DNA from: Bugula neritina
Taxonomy: Eukaryota > Bryozoa > Gymnolaemata > Cheilostomatida > Bugulidae
Assembly: GCA_964035545.1 (NCBI GenBank)
Contig: OZ037773.1
Span: forward strand, 2,576,751 to 2,640,750
Reading direction: 5' to 3'
DNA length: 64,000 bases
Positions within the stretch are counted from its first letter, which is position 1; the number at the start of each line of letters is the position of its first letter. The notes beneath the pieces were generated by a model. That model was not told the DNA's origin. It did not search any database and worked only from the letters and a program-made list of their open reading frames with translations. Positions 11,533-25,600 of this stretch are shown one piece after another. The translations under genes were made by a program, and so were the position numbers.

Positions 11533-11779
11533 AATAAATTGTTAGCCCTCATTGATTTGGTTTTATTTGATGAGTGGTTGTCTTCTATTTGTTTAGAATA
11601 TTCCATGATTAGTATTGTTGAGAGCAAATTTCTGTTAAACTTTTATATTGTTGTAAGTAAAGTATTACATGCTTACTCAATGTTGGATTTTAACTCAACT
11701 CAGCATGATTCTGATGTGGGTAGGTGACTGTGTGTGATGACTAAGAAGTGACAGCGTTGGTTTCACTTGATATGTACTA

Positions 11780-13246
11780 GAATGTTTCTCTACTGCTACT
11801 CTGCCTCTACTAGTCTGTCTCTACTACTCTGTCTCTCTACTACTCTGTCTCTCTACTACTCTGCGTCTCTCTACTCTGCCTCTACAACTCTGTCTCTAAT
11901 ACTACGTCTCTCTACTACTCTGCGTCTCTCTACTCTGTCTCTACTACTCTGTCTCTACTACTCTGTCTCTACTACTACTCTGTCTCTCTACTACTCTGTC
12001 TCTCTACTACTCTGTCTCTACTACTCTGTCTCTCTACTACTCTGCGTCTCTCTACTCTGCCTCTACTACTCTGTCTCTACTACTCTGTCTCTTTACTACT
12101 CTGTCTCTACTACTCTGTCTCTACTACTCTGTCTCTCTACTACTCTGTATCTACTACTCTGTCTCTCTACTACTCTGTATCTACTACTCTCTCTCTACTA
12201 CTCTGTCTCTGCTACTACTCTGTCTCTCTACCACTCTGTCTCTCTACTACTCTGTCTCTCTGCTACTCTGTCTCTCTACTACTCTGTCTCTCTACTACTC
12301 TGTCTCACTACTTTGTCTCTACTACTCTGTTTCTCTACTACTCTGTCTCTCTACTACTCTCTCTCTACTACTCTGTCTCTCTACTACTCTGTTTCTACTA
12401 CTCTGTCTCTCTACTACTCTGTCTCTTTACTACTCTGTCTCTACTACTCTGTCTCTCTACTACTCTGTCTCTTTACTACTCTGTCTCTCTACTACTCTGT
12501 CTCTACTACTCTGTCTCTCTACTACTCTGTCTCTCTGCTACTCTGTCTCTCTACTACTCTGTCTCTCTACTACTCTGTCTCTACTACTCTGTCTCTCTAC
12601 TACTCTGTCTCTCTACTACTCTGCGTCTCTCTACTCTGCCTCTACTACTCTGTATCTACTACTCTGTTTCTACTACTCTGTCTCTCTACTACTCTGTCTC
12701 TCTACTATTCTGTCGCTCTACTACTCTGTCTCTACCACTCTGTCTCTACTACTACTCTGTCTCTCTACTACTCTGTCTCTACTACTCTGTCTCTACTACT
12801 CTGTTTCTACTACTCTGTCTCTCTACTACTCTGTCTCTCTACTACTCTGTCTCTACTACTCTGTCTCTCTACTACTCTGCGTCTCTCTACTCTGCCTCTA
12901 CTACTCTGTCTCTACTACTCTGTCTCTCTACTACTCTGCGTCTCTCTACTCTGCCTCTACTACTCTGTATCTACTACTCTGTCTCTACTACTACTCTGTC
13001 TCTCTACTACTCTCTCTCTACCACCCTGTCTCTACTACTCTGTCTCTCTACTACTCTGTCTCTCTACTACTCTGTCTCTACCACTCTGTTTCTACTACTC
13101 TGTCTCTCTACTACTCTGTCTCTCTACTACTCTGTCTCTCTACTATTCTGTCTCTCTACTACTCTGTCTCTACAACTCTGTCTCTCTACTATTCTGTCCC
13201 TCTACTACTCTGTCTCTACAACTCTGTCTCTCTGCTGCTGCTGCTT
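11780..13246. repeat. CTCTACTACTCTGT minisatellite, about 1.47 kb
   Basis: A tandem array of 15-18-bp units of the type TCTCTCTACTACTCTG with occasional CTGCGTCTCT variants. Pyrimidine-rich on the plus strand. A continuous 496-codon frame runs through it, but composition (almost only Ser, Leu, Thr, Tyr, Cys) and periodicity show it is repeat translation, not a protein. It separates kanadaptin from gene B. Confidence 0.95.
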
Positions 13247-13666
13247 TTAACAGTTGAAGTATTTAATTCAAGTACAATTTTTTAACATAATCCCCTGGTA
13301 ATAAAAGTTGCAGGTTATCATTCACTACAAATATTTATAAGCAGCTAATGATAATGATACTAATGAAATAATATCAATAAGTATATATGATCATCATCTA
13401 AGATTCAATAAAAACATGTAAAATATCTCTACATTGTCTGAACTAGGAGCCACAAAAAACAAAGCAATATTGGTTAAAAATTTTACCTGGCTGTATTTGC
13501 CTCATGCCTTATAACTTTATAACAATTGCATTGTCACAAGCTCAGGTGAAACACACTGGTAACAGAAGGTGTACCATAAACTCTACTTGGTCCGGTATAC
13601 AATTCTAAATACCTTGCATTTGAGTTGCAGCCGAAGCATTTCTGCTGACTGCATATTAAAACAGAA
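13247..13666 (+). promoter_or_regulatory. Probable promoter / 5' region of gene B
   Basis: 420 bp between the minisatellite and the first start codon of the gene B model. It contains an alternative first exon candidate at 13,505-13,546 (ATG...GCTCAG followed by GTGAAA, phase 0), which could splice to the acceptor GTTTACAG before 13,706. This would mirror gene C, where the signal peptide is split over two exons. Confidence 0.3.
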
Positions 13667-16600
13667 ATGTTCTCCTTTTATATAAAATTTTACCTGCGTT
13701 TACAGGTAAGAGTTGTGCTGGTTGTGAATAGCTTTCTGCCAACCTTCCAACAGCAGCTATTCTTAACAACAACAGATCAGTAAGTTGAATTTAGTAAACT
13801 TTATGGCTTATTTTTTCTACCTCCACAAGTTTTAGTTCAACTTTTAGTGGCGATGTTACAGTGTGGAGTTAGGATTTGAAAAAGCATTTAGAAAGCAGCT
13901 GGATAACTATAATCTTTCTTAAATCCCTTCATCATTTGCCGATTATATATGAAGCGCAAATTATTTTTTTAACATTTAAATGTATAAAACCCTGTTTGAG
14001 TGAGTTTGGTGTGCTAATATAGATCAAACTGCATATTTTATGATGCTAATGTAGCAAGCTAATATTGTCGGTTTGCTTGTAGCTTACACCTGCACAGATA
14101 TAAACCATATCGGTCAATTCCAAACTGTGATGTGATTGCTCTACAGAGAGATACGTACGTCTCTGGTAAGATTCTCATAGCCGATCGGCAGACTATAAGG
14201 AGCGTGAATGTGAGTGCCAAGCATGTGGAAATACTCTTTGGGTCAGCGTGGGATGATGCAAAAAGTCTAGACGGCTATGGAACTGATGCCAAATTCAGCT
14301 TCATTGTAGACATGGCGCAACGAATTTCTCGACATCTCTATGTAATGGAGAAGTATTGCATACGGAGAATATTTAGACGTTCAAAAAGAGTTGAAACGGT
14401 GACGGCTAGTTGTTCGAAAAGTGGCAATGCGTTTGGAACGATTGGTACCACCATGTTTAATACAATTATTTCAGGGGTTTTTGCAACACAGTCATGGCTG
14501 GTTTTAGCCGAGACTGCTCAAAATAACCGAATCATGTTGATTGATTTCAGTAGAAATACCGTCACTAAAGTCCTAGAGAGCTTCGAAGGAGTAAAAACTC
14601 TATTTACTTCTCCATTTCTTCCATCTCCGAGTATATACGCTTTTAGATATGATGAAATGATTTCTATTTCCGTGCCGTCCGGTGAAGTAGAAACCATCAT
14701 AAAGTCTCAAGGGAAAGTTATTAAAGATGGCCTGATTCATCAAGTTAGATTCAATTCTGTAAGTAGTGCAATCGGGTATAACAATACTATAATCGTTGCA
14801 GATTCTGAAGATAAGGTTCTACGAATTGTTAATCTGCAGAGAAATCTAGTTACATCTGTGTGTAACATCTTACCCCCGAGTAATGTTATATCTAACGTTC
14901 TTCACGACATTTCAAAAATTTCTACATGTCAACCCTCCTCTCCCAAGGCTATTGGCATCTTCCCCGAGATCGGTATGATTATGATAGGAGGCCAAGGCTA
15001 TTTAGCGAGTATATTAGTCACAGAGAACTACATCGGTGAGAAATTATAAGTATTGGACTAAACTTCTTACAGCTTATGTAACAAAATTAATAATAAGGTG
15101 ACTCAGAAACAGTATTTGAAATTTTTTGTATGAGTTTTTATCTTTAATTTAATAATTTATTTAAAAAGTTGTAAAATGGTGACTTTCTCACATATGCGTG
15201 CAAGACTGGAGTGTTGAGAGTAAATTATTCACCAGTATAAATGGTTTATTACTTGTGAATTCTAAAGAAAGCTTGTTTTTATACATAAGAATTGAATGAG
15301 CACAAAACTGCTCAAAACCCTGTTTAGTTTTTACTTTTGCTTATAGCAGTTTTACACAATATCTTGAGTTGATAACTTGCTGAGTTTTCAAACAGAATTA
15401 GAGCAGCTGTTAGACTTAGAGTTTGCTCTGACAGTCACAAGTTTTAATAAGCCCCAAACTTGTATTTAACATGTATAATATTAGTTCATCTGTAGTGTTG
15501 TGTTAACTCGGTAGCCCCTGTGGTTTAATTAGTTAATGCGTCTGCTAGCAAGATAGAGGTCTGGGGTTTGAATCCCAGTGGGACACCAATTATTTTACAT
15601 CACCAAAATTCTTTTTGAAAATTGGTGAACTTCAAATAGGGTTTTATAAGTAGCTTTTTATCCTTCAAGCAACTAAAGAACCAAAGTAATTTCAATAGCC
15701 TAAATTCAATACTATTTGGTCCTTTGTAGTATGCTCTCAAAACAAAGACTGTATAAAGTACTGTAATTCTGGAAAAGAGGCTCACTGCGATATAAGCGGA
15801 GACTATTACTGTGATCCGCTACTCAAACAGTGCGCTATGCTGTATGCATATTATTTATATTTTTATCAATTAAAATACATCTTAAAATCTTACAGAGATA
15901 CTCAATATATCATATGCTTTGTTCAGTCATTTTGTTTATAATGATATATCTAGTTTTTAGTACAACTAATAGCCTGTAAAGCTGTTTGTGTTTTGGCAAT
16001 TTTATGCAATCTGTATTCTCAGACTTATACTGACTCGTAGACTTAGCCTAGGGCCACACTGTGCGTATTTTCGCATTGAAGTCACGGGTAGCAAAGGTGT
16101 CCACTGTAGCGTCAGTGACGCGTGATAAATAAAGCTTTCATTTTTAAATCGCACTCGCTTTCAATAAAACGCAATTTACTGGAATGTAGCACTAAAATAA
16201 AGAAATTGGGCTCGCTGAATAACTACCAGCCAATTAGGTGACGACGACAAAGACGATTCGCACTTGCGTTGAAAATGCTGAGCGACAAGTGCGAATGTTT
16301 TCTCAACGCGCACAGTGGACACCTTTGCTACTCGTGGTTTCAATTTTCGCATGCGAAAATACGCACCGTGTGGCCCTAGGCTTACTCTTAGATATACTAT
16401 CAGTTTTCAATCATGTGGTAGTTTAACATAAAAATGACTGTCCAGTAATACCAAAAGATGTGATTTTAAGTTTATGTACCCAACATTAAAATTCCAACAT
16501 GTTAAACCTCAAGATATAGGTAGCGCTTGAAAAGCAGTCTCTCACATTTTAGATCTATTATTTTGGAAACAAAATCATTGTGTTTTTATCTAGAACAGGG

Positions 16601-19600
16601 AAAGTTCTTATTGCTTAGTTGGAAATTTGAAAGTAATTTAATGCATTAATACAACTTCAAAGGAAAGATGAGCAAAAGTCTCATGGGTAGACAATTCCAC
16701 ATGTGGAATATAGTGCACTCAGTCGCAGTATTTAAGCTAAAATTTAATGTCAAGGTCATGTCATAACGTCATCATGCTGAGTGGTAGGTGTGACCATTAT
16801 GATGTAATATCGTAGACCACCCTTTCTACGAAGGCATACTTCCCCTCCATCTTGTAACCGAACTGTCTTCCATTATATTGCAGTTGTGGAGCAGGTAGAG
16901 CTGAGTGTGGTTCTGGACACAGCTGTGTGGCTGTCACGGGTCAAAGCTACCAGCTCTGCAGAAAGACTTGCGTAGAAGATTCTGACTGCCTGTTTAACCA
17001 AGAATGTTCCGACGGTACGCATAGCCTGCGATTCAGTCATCTTAGTTTTGTAGAACGTGTTTTCTATATACTTCTGGCTAGAACTGCAAGTCTCAAGCTT
17101 TTTAGTAATACCAGAATTCCTAAAACCTATTTGTTGTAGTTTGGGACTTTAGAGCTGATATTTTTTTTAAATTTATATTTATATAATATAAATGTAATAA
17201 AAGCAATATGTGATTTGATTTACCATAGAAGTGGTAGAATGTTGAGAACATGTGTGAGTTGTAGGGTTAGAACAATGGCTGTGTAGAGTGTTGTGCAAGC
17301 AGCTATAAAATATATAAATTGTAAAAACAAGTTTATCTAATCTAGCAAACCTGTTAGGATAACATGTACCTAGTTTGTAACTGTTTTAATTTCAATTATA
17401 CCACTACCAATATATTATTAATAGTAGTTTTTCGCTGTAATACAAACATAATGTTAGCATGTATTTATCTTTGTGTAGTTTCAAGGCTGAATGTTTGTTA
17501 CAGGCTACTGTGTCAGAGATGGATTGGCAGGTACATATTTCAACTGGCTCCTTTATATTCTATGTTGGTTTGTAGTAGAAGCTTCTTTTTATAATGTGAT
17601 ATAATTTGAATATAATATATTAAAAAATATACATATTATAATACACTATAATAATTCTATTACACTAATGACATAACTCAAATGTTACAATAATTGTTAA
17701 AATATTTTAAAAGTCCTTTTCAATTACTAACAATCATCTAACTTTATTACTAGAATGTGGATTTTTGTGAGTGGGAAATCCCATTGTGCAATATCTGGGT
17801 TTTCCTGTAGACTATCCTGTTGTATTATTTCAGCACGTGTTTCTCATGACTCACCCAAACTCTGTCTCTCCCAGTGCCACTGCATTCACTTGCCTCTTAC
17901 AAGTACAGTTTCATACCACCAGACCATCTCTGTATGCGACTCTGTTGGCTCAACCATCTTTACTATTTCCAATGCGGAGGAAGGTGCCCAGCAACTCAAT
18001 TTGGCTAAATCGGTTTTACCAGAGTTTGTTACCAGCATCTGGGTTAACTTTGGTGAGTTCTGATCATTTATTAAGTTTTACCCATTAAACTTCATTACAA
18101 TGAAAATTAGTTGTAAAACATTTACTTGCCAATGTAGTAATTCTCTTCTATCAAAAAATGACTGTTTTCCTTAAAAATTAAAAATATAATCTTATTAAGA
18201 AATTCTAAGTGAAATTAGTTTTCCACTTTCCATAAATTTATTTGAAATACAAAGTTGATTGAAATCTCTACAATTTGAAAATTGAAACTGGCCGAATGTC
18301 GATGCAAATTTTGTAGAACTGAAACTAAAAATGTGTTGTTTATGCAACAACCTTCAATGCAGAGTATCAAAAGCCTGGGGGTAAAAATATTAATTGTATT
18401 GAATTTAACAACTATTAAATTTCTAACTGATGGGGCTATAAGATTATAAGTATCACAATTCATTTATGTTTTAGTAATATGTTTGTAGGAGGTAAAGTTA
18501 TGCAGGTAAAACTGGTTGTCATATTGGGTTTCTGTGTGCACGTGGTACCGTTTGCTATATTGATGGCTTTTCCATATATGATTTTAATATTATATTTTAG
18601 CTAGATATATATACATATATTTTATACTTTTGCTTTTATTAATGTTTTCTCATCAGAGCTCTACAAATTCTTCTACGAATATAATTATTTAGCTTACTTG
18701 AGTTTGCTAAAAAATTTGTTTTTTTGTTGCTTTGGTTCTAGAAAACGATGGGTGATGACTCCGTATAATGTTTGATATTAGTGGTTGTGATAAAGTATAG
18801 CTCTGTATATTCTAGGAGGATATCCATCAAGAGTCAATTGTATTCAAAGGTAGAGAGTTGAAACAGAGCTATCCTCTCTCAGTTCTAATCTACAACATGG
18901 ATGACTCAACCTGGAAAGTGGTTCATGATGAGTTTTTGATAGCATCTTACCCTCTCTGTCAAACAATGTCAAACCCTGTCAATAGTAGGTCTGATTCTAT
19001 CATAACATCTTACCCTCTCTGTCAAACAATGTCAAACCCTGTCAATAGTAGGTCTGATTCTGTCATAACATCTTACCCTCTCTGTCAAACAATGTCAAAC
19101 CTTGTCAATAGTAGGTTTGATTCTATCATAGCATCTTATCTCATCTGTCAAACAGTGTCAAACCCTGTCAATAGTAGGTCTAATTTTATATAAAGTTTAC
19201 AAACAAATGCTGATGAACCCATCTCTCTAAAGTTGATGCCGGTGGAAGATGTTAGTTTGGTGTCAATGACTCTATGATTGACTAATCTTTACATGTTGAA
19301 ACATCCTCTCATATTTGAGTGCATATAACTAAGTCACAAGTTGAATTACTAATTATGTCATATTTTGTGCATTTAGATGTTGAGTTTTCTGATACATAAA
19401 AATTAATTACAACATTTTAGCCCAAGGTTCTACAGACAAAGAGTTGCTCTCAATGACGACATGTGGAGATAACGCAGAATGTCAAGAAATATTTTACCCC
19501 GGATGTCAAAGAAGATTGTTGTGTGAAGAAGCAAAAAAAGGAAGCTGCTGTCTATTTTCACAACTAGTAGAACTCGGTATAATCACCTCAGACCTGGAGC

Positions 19601-22600
19601 AGCTCAGTCAGATGGACTTCAATAGTATGTGGAGAAGAGCGTGTGATATTCTTTGTTGTTTAAATTCGTTTTCAATTTGATTTATGAATAGCCTCGAGTT
19701 TTACATTTGAAACAATTGCAAATGTTTTTATTTTGTTAAACTAAGGAAGGCAAGCGGTGTTAGGTGTTTCATAAAGTCATGTGATCTGTTAGCTCTGTGT
19801 ACTTCCTGTTTTATTTAGAATTGCAAAAGCTGGATTGTTTGGTAAAGGAAGACGTTGGTATGATGACAGTACAATGTGTCTCTAGTAAATGGGTTGTGTC
19901 CTCCTGCAGTAAGAAAGTAGGTGAGTATTATTTGTTACTATTTCTATTGCAAAGACTTTTTTGTACTAATGTGTTTAGAGTTGTCTTATTTATGTATATT
20001 GGAAAATGAAGTTTCTCACCATAACCGCTTTAGTCCTTGCGGGTAGTGAGGTTTGCAAAAAAGTAACGTGCAATAGTTTTTCACCAGTATGAAGCTTTGT
20101 GAAGAAGTTTAGGCTCGTTCAGCCACATATACAGGTCTAATTTTTGGTATATGTTATGTTTTCACTTGCTATTCAACCAGTTTTCGTTTCCTACACGCAA
20201 CAAAACGTGTTTATCATAATACTACCTAAAACAGTGTTACAGAAAGATATGATGTGTTACAGTGCAGAAATGTGCTGCTGAGGTAGTGCTGCCGTTACTA
20301 TACACTGTGCTGGACACGAGTGCACTTGATAATGACACATACGTTTCCGGTGACATCATGCTGCTGGACTGTGATAATGAGTACACAGACACTGAGCCAG
20401 ACAAGCTGCCTCGTCGGTTCACTTGCACCGACAGAGGCTGGCAACCGGCGCTCACTCAACTCAAAACTGACGATTGCACGGAAAAGGTAAGATAACTCTA
20501 AGTAGTGAGGATTTAAAATATTACTCGGTGTCTGCTTGATTTTTCAGCTTTCAACTCACAAATAGATGTTGGAAATGATATTCTAAAACATAATACAAAA
20601 TTCAATAGAAAATTTAATATAAAATATTTTTGTAAAAAGCTATAATCTTAGAACCAGCTGCTCAATTGGAAAGTGAATTATCTAAGATTTGTAGCTTCTG
20701 AATGAAAACCTTAATTTGTTGTATCTTAAGACATAAAGTAAAATGTGTAGTTGAAACTATGCAAGTGGCTGTTATTTAAAGATTTGCCCATTGTAACCAA
20801 CAAAATATTCTCGTGTCATAACCATTTAGCAGGTAATTTTTGTATACAAGTACAAAATTTCTATCATCTTAGCAGGTTTTTCTTGTATGCAGATACAAAA
20901 CAACGCTAAAGTTAATTGGCTGTATGAGCCCAATACTAGGATGTGTTATGGCTTACTACGGACAAAGGTAACTTACGATGACGCTGTTGATTATTGTGAA
21001 CAGCTAGAAGCTTCTCTCGCTAAGATTGAGAGTGGAGCAGCTAGCAAATTTGTGACTAATATTATAGCCAGGTTTACCACCAGGAAGTCCGGATTTTGGA
21101 TATCCGGGTTATGTATGTAGGTATAGAACTTATACAGTATGCTCACATCTGGCTAATCTATCTCTAGTAACTTCTATACACAAGTGTAGTTAGACTATAT
21201 TAAAATACGTATCTCTAGTAACTTCTATACACAAGTGTAGTTAGAATATATTAAAATATCTATCTGTAGTAACTTCTATACACAAGTGTAGTTAGAATAT
21301 ATTAAAATACGTATCTCTAGTAACTTCTATACACAAGTGTAGTTAGAATATATTAAAATATCTATCTGTAGTAACTTCTATACACAAGTGTAGTTAAAAT
21401 GGAAATAGAACTCAAATCATAGAGAGTTCCAAGTGGGCTTAATTCATTACCTTTAATTATTAAGAGAAGAGAGATATTGTTCTTTATATAGATATGAGAA
21501 CAAATTGCAATGTACATCAAGAGTTGTTCACCTTTTACTGAGCTTCTCTGTTCAGTTTCAGGAATAGTTATAAAGTACTGTTGGGTTGAATTATTGAAGA
21601 GATTCTAGATAGTTACATAAGAGTTACACACAATATTTTTTTTTAAAATTAAATCTGTGATTTATCTGCATAAAAAACATTTCACTATTATGGATATGCT
21701 TGTTTATTACTTTTAACTAACTTTGATTGCTAATGGAAGACAAATCCTAAGGAATGCGAATCTACTAACTGCAGCTCACTTGTCACACTGTGTCAAACTA
21801 TGTCACACTATGTCAAAGACTTTTTCCCCTATTTCACACTCTGTCACACTTTGTCACACCAAGTCACACTCTGTCACACTTACTATGTTTCTATGCTTTG
21901 AATTATACGAATAGATTTTTTCCGATGTATGGAGACAGTGCAAATAGAATAAAATTACAACCACAAAAACAGTGCGATTTTTTCATGCGTTGAAATTCGT
22001 ACGAGCAAATTTATGGATTCATTTGATGCATAGAAACGTAGTAATAATCACACTGTAATATTTTTCCACAATAATATGACAGACTTCATCCCATACTGTC
22101 ACTTTATTGTCTTTGTCACTTTTATCATTTTCAAGTGTGATCAAAAGCATTTTTATAACGAAAAGAAAACGCTTGAAAGTTATTTCAATCAATTATTTAC
22201 CTATGACTCAGCTTGCATAGTCTAAAATTTATATCTATTTTAAGGTTGTATAAGTTTTTAAACTATTTAATTATGCAGCTGCATATATTCTCAAAATAAA
22301 AGAGGGCCCCGTAAGTAACACCTACACAGGCGTGTATATAGAAGTTGCTGGTTTCAGATGTCTCTGATATAGCCCAGTTCATTCACTACGATGGCTCAAG
22401 ACGAAACTATCTCAACTTACCAAATTCTTGGAAGGCTCAGGATGATGAGTGCTTGCAAATGTCTTTTAATCAGTTTTGGCAAATCAAAAATTGTGAAGAA
22501 AACTCTCAAAAATTTGGAGCCATCTGTCAAATTTCTAAAGGAAAAAGAATTATCAGTCAGTACTATTATTTACCAGACATAATTTCTCTTGAGATTTTAT

Positions 22601-25600
22601 TGTATCAACTGATGTTGTTTAATAAAATGACAAACTAAAACTTTAGCAAAAGAAGCCATGAAACAAGCGTAGAATTTATTTTGTGTTCTGTTAGCGTGTT
22701 AGGTATGTTTAGTATATTCAGTCAACTGATGAACATATTTCTATGCTAAAGCAATCTTGTGCTTTTCTTTAACAAGAGCAGGTTATTCCTAAAACAAAGG
22801 TGTAATCTATTGTGAAACAGAATCTTAATTTACAACTCAACTTCATGAAACTCTATTTGCTAGGTATATTTTAATATGACTACTTTACACACTAATTATA
22901 AGTCATTATTATAATAACAAAATAAATATATTTTGAAAAATGATGTGTAAATATTGCAACTTATATGTGTTTGATGCAAGTACCACTTAGCGCTTCTCTT
23001 ACATACAGAAGTTTTACAGTTGAATTTTTATTTAATATATTCCCTTTGATAGCTATAAACTGTATTAAATATTATTGTACACTGTGATTCTAACTAATGG
23101 ACTGTAAAAAGTATAAAACATTTGTTCTCACTGGGGTTCGAACCTCAAGACTTCCGGTCTTGCTGGCTAAGGAGCTAGCCATTACACCACAGGGGCCACT
23201 GGGTAAACTTAAACTACACTAAACACAGTCATTTAAACATTAACTATTACGTTCCCAATGATAGCTTATGAAATTCTTAATCTTAATCAAAGAGATCAAT
23301 TCCTTACTCATTAGTCATTACAAATTTGAACATTGCAGATGTGTTGATAAACTATTCAGTACTGTTTTTATCAGATGATAGGAGGTCTTCTAGAATCTTG
23401 CACCCCAAAGTTGTATTGCTACTATGTTTGGTTTGCAGTGAATGGCTGGAATAGTTGGCAGTCCTGGTCTTCCTGCCTAGTCAGCAATATTCGTGTGCGA
23501 GGGAGAAATTGTAAGACCAACAGTAAACGCTGCTTCTACTGTCCCGGCAAAGTCTTTCAGACAGAGCAGTGCTGTCCAAAGTTTAGTGAGTACAGAATGC
23601 CTTAGCTGAGGAAATCAGACTAGTCTATTGTTTACATGATCTCTTGCTTTGAATCTATTCCAAAGAAACCAGAGTGTTAGTATAGTTAATTTGATAAGCT
23701 TTGAATTTTCTTGTTAAAGAATACACACCCAACACGTATTACACGGAAAGGGAGTACTATACAGTAGGAATGGATGTGACGTATAACTGTGACGTTGGGT
23801 TTATCAATGAAGACGGTACAGAGGGTTCTACTGTCCTCACATGTCTATCAGATGGTAGCTGGTCCGGAAGTCCTCCTAAATGCTTAGGTAAGTTGTGGTG
23901 TACTGGATGTTGTGCAGTAAAATGGGGCTTGCAAGAGATTATTGGGGATGAAATAGAACGGTTTGATTGAAATTTTAATTGCTACATCAGAATTTGAGTG
24001 CTTAAAAATTAGAGAACAACTGTACATTTGTGTGAAATATACTATTCATTATTTACTTTAAAGCTTTTTGTTATTATAATATAGTTACTCGTAACAACTT
24101 GTGCAATTACATAATAAATCACATTGTTTTTTCAATCAAGCAAAACGCTGCAAGATAGAAGAACTGACAACTCCAAGGGGAGCTAACTCCTACATATTAC
24201 ATCATAGCTCTGTGACGGAATATTACGCCGGGCTCGTAGTGTATCGAATATGTAACCAAACTGGTTTTGTTTTCGAAGGCCTAAATACTAGCAAATTGGA
24301 GATTAAATGCAGTTCTGTAGATGGATGGAGTGATGATTCCATTTACTCTTGTGAAGGTTACAGTTCTGACTGTAAAGTTTTTATTTCTGTTTTATTTATT
24401 GTAAGGTATTTAGTGTGTATGAATCATAATGGCAGAAGTTTCTGATGTCTGGCTTATTGTTTAGTTGTAGGCAATGTTTTTTGTAAAATGCTACTTTTTT
24501 AAATATTATATCAAACTTTATACGATTTCGTTAAATAGTCATGCATTTAAAGGTGTAGCTACTGACGACACAAAAAATATACCTTGTATGAAACATCTTG
24601 CAAACAAACATTCATTAAAAACCACATAAACTGTTTATTATCTCTCAACTAGTTTTTTGTTAATTAATTTTATTAACTAATTGAAACAGAAATAATATTA
24701 TGCTCAACAGCGTTGTTGTTACCTTAACTTTTATTTGCAGAGATATCATGTGGAGAAGCACCCAGGATTTCCTATGCTGTACGGAATAAGACATTAAAAT
24801 ATTCCACAAGAGAATTACCCAATCAGGAAAGCCGACTCATCTACTATGGTGATCAGGTGGTGTACACATGCAATGAAAACTATCATCACGCTGGCACCAA
24901 GCAATTCTCTTTAACCTGCCAATCAGATGGTACTTTCGACAACACTGATGTACAGTGTATAGGTAAAAATATATGTCTGTCTGTTTGTCTCAGTTTGTGT
25001 CACATTTTCTGTCTGTTTGTCTTATTGTTTGCATGTTTCACTGCCTGACACTCTGTATTTGTCTTACTATATGTTTATCTATATATTTAAGTAAACTTCA
25101 ATTTAAAACTAGTTAAGTGTTAATGTTAATGTTAAAGGATGTTATTATAAGAATGTTGCAGGCACTATTGGCTATTCTCACTTTAACTTCTGCACATTCT
25201 ATTGGTGGTTATAGAGAAGACGTGCAATAAGCCGACATCTGAATTGCCAAAGAACTCGTATATAGAGGAAGTTGAGTTTCCTGTGGAGAAAGGTCGGGTG
25301 TTGAGTCTGATGTGTGCGGAGGGATTTGCACTCAACGGTGTGTTCGGTGAGACAACTCAGCTGATCCAGTGTGTGGAGATCAACAGATGGCAACTGGTGG
25401 ACTATAAGCCATGTTTAGGTGAGTTTCTCCTTTGTACTTACACTGTACTTAAACATCTGTACATCTATTTACATGAAGTTTTACTGTCTTACTGTCTATT
25501 CTGAAAGGTTTCGACAGTGAGAAACAGTTTTCGTAAATATATTCGCTATTTATCAAACTAACTATATATGAGCATACGGAAGTGCCATTCATGAATAACT

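Noticed and set aside
11767-13257. 496-codon open frame
   Set aside because: It runs through the CTCTACTACTCTGT minisatellite; the amino-acid content is a direct reflection of the repeat.
17755-18088. Two overlapping 102-105-codon plus-strand open frames
   Set aside because: The correct exon 6 of gene B is read only from 17,834 in phase 1; the N-terminal part of the first frame is intron, and the other frame is a shadow.
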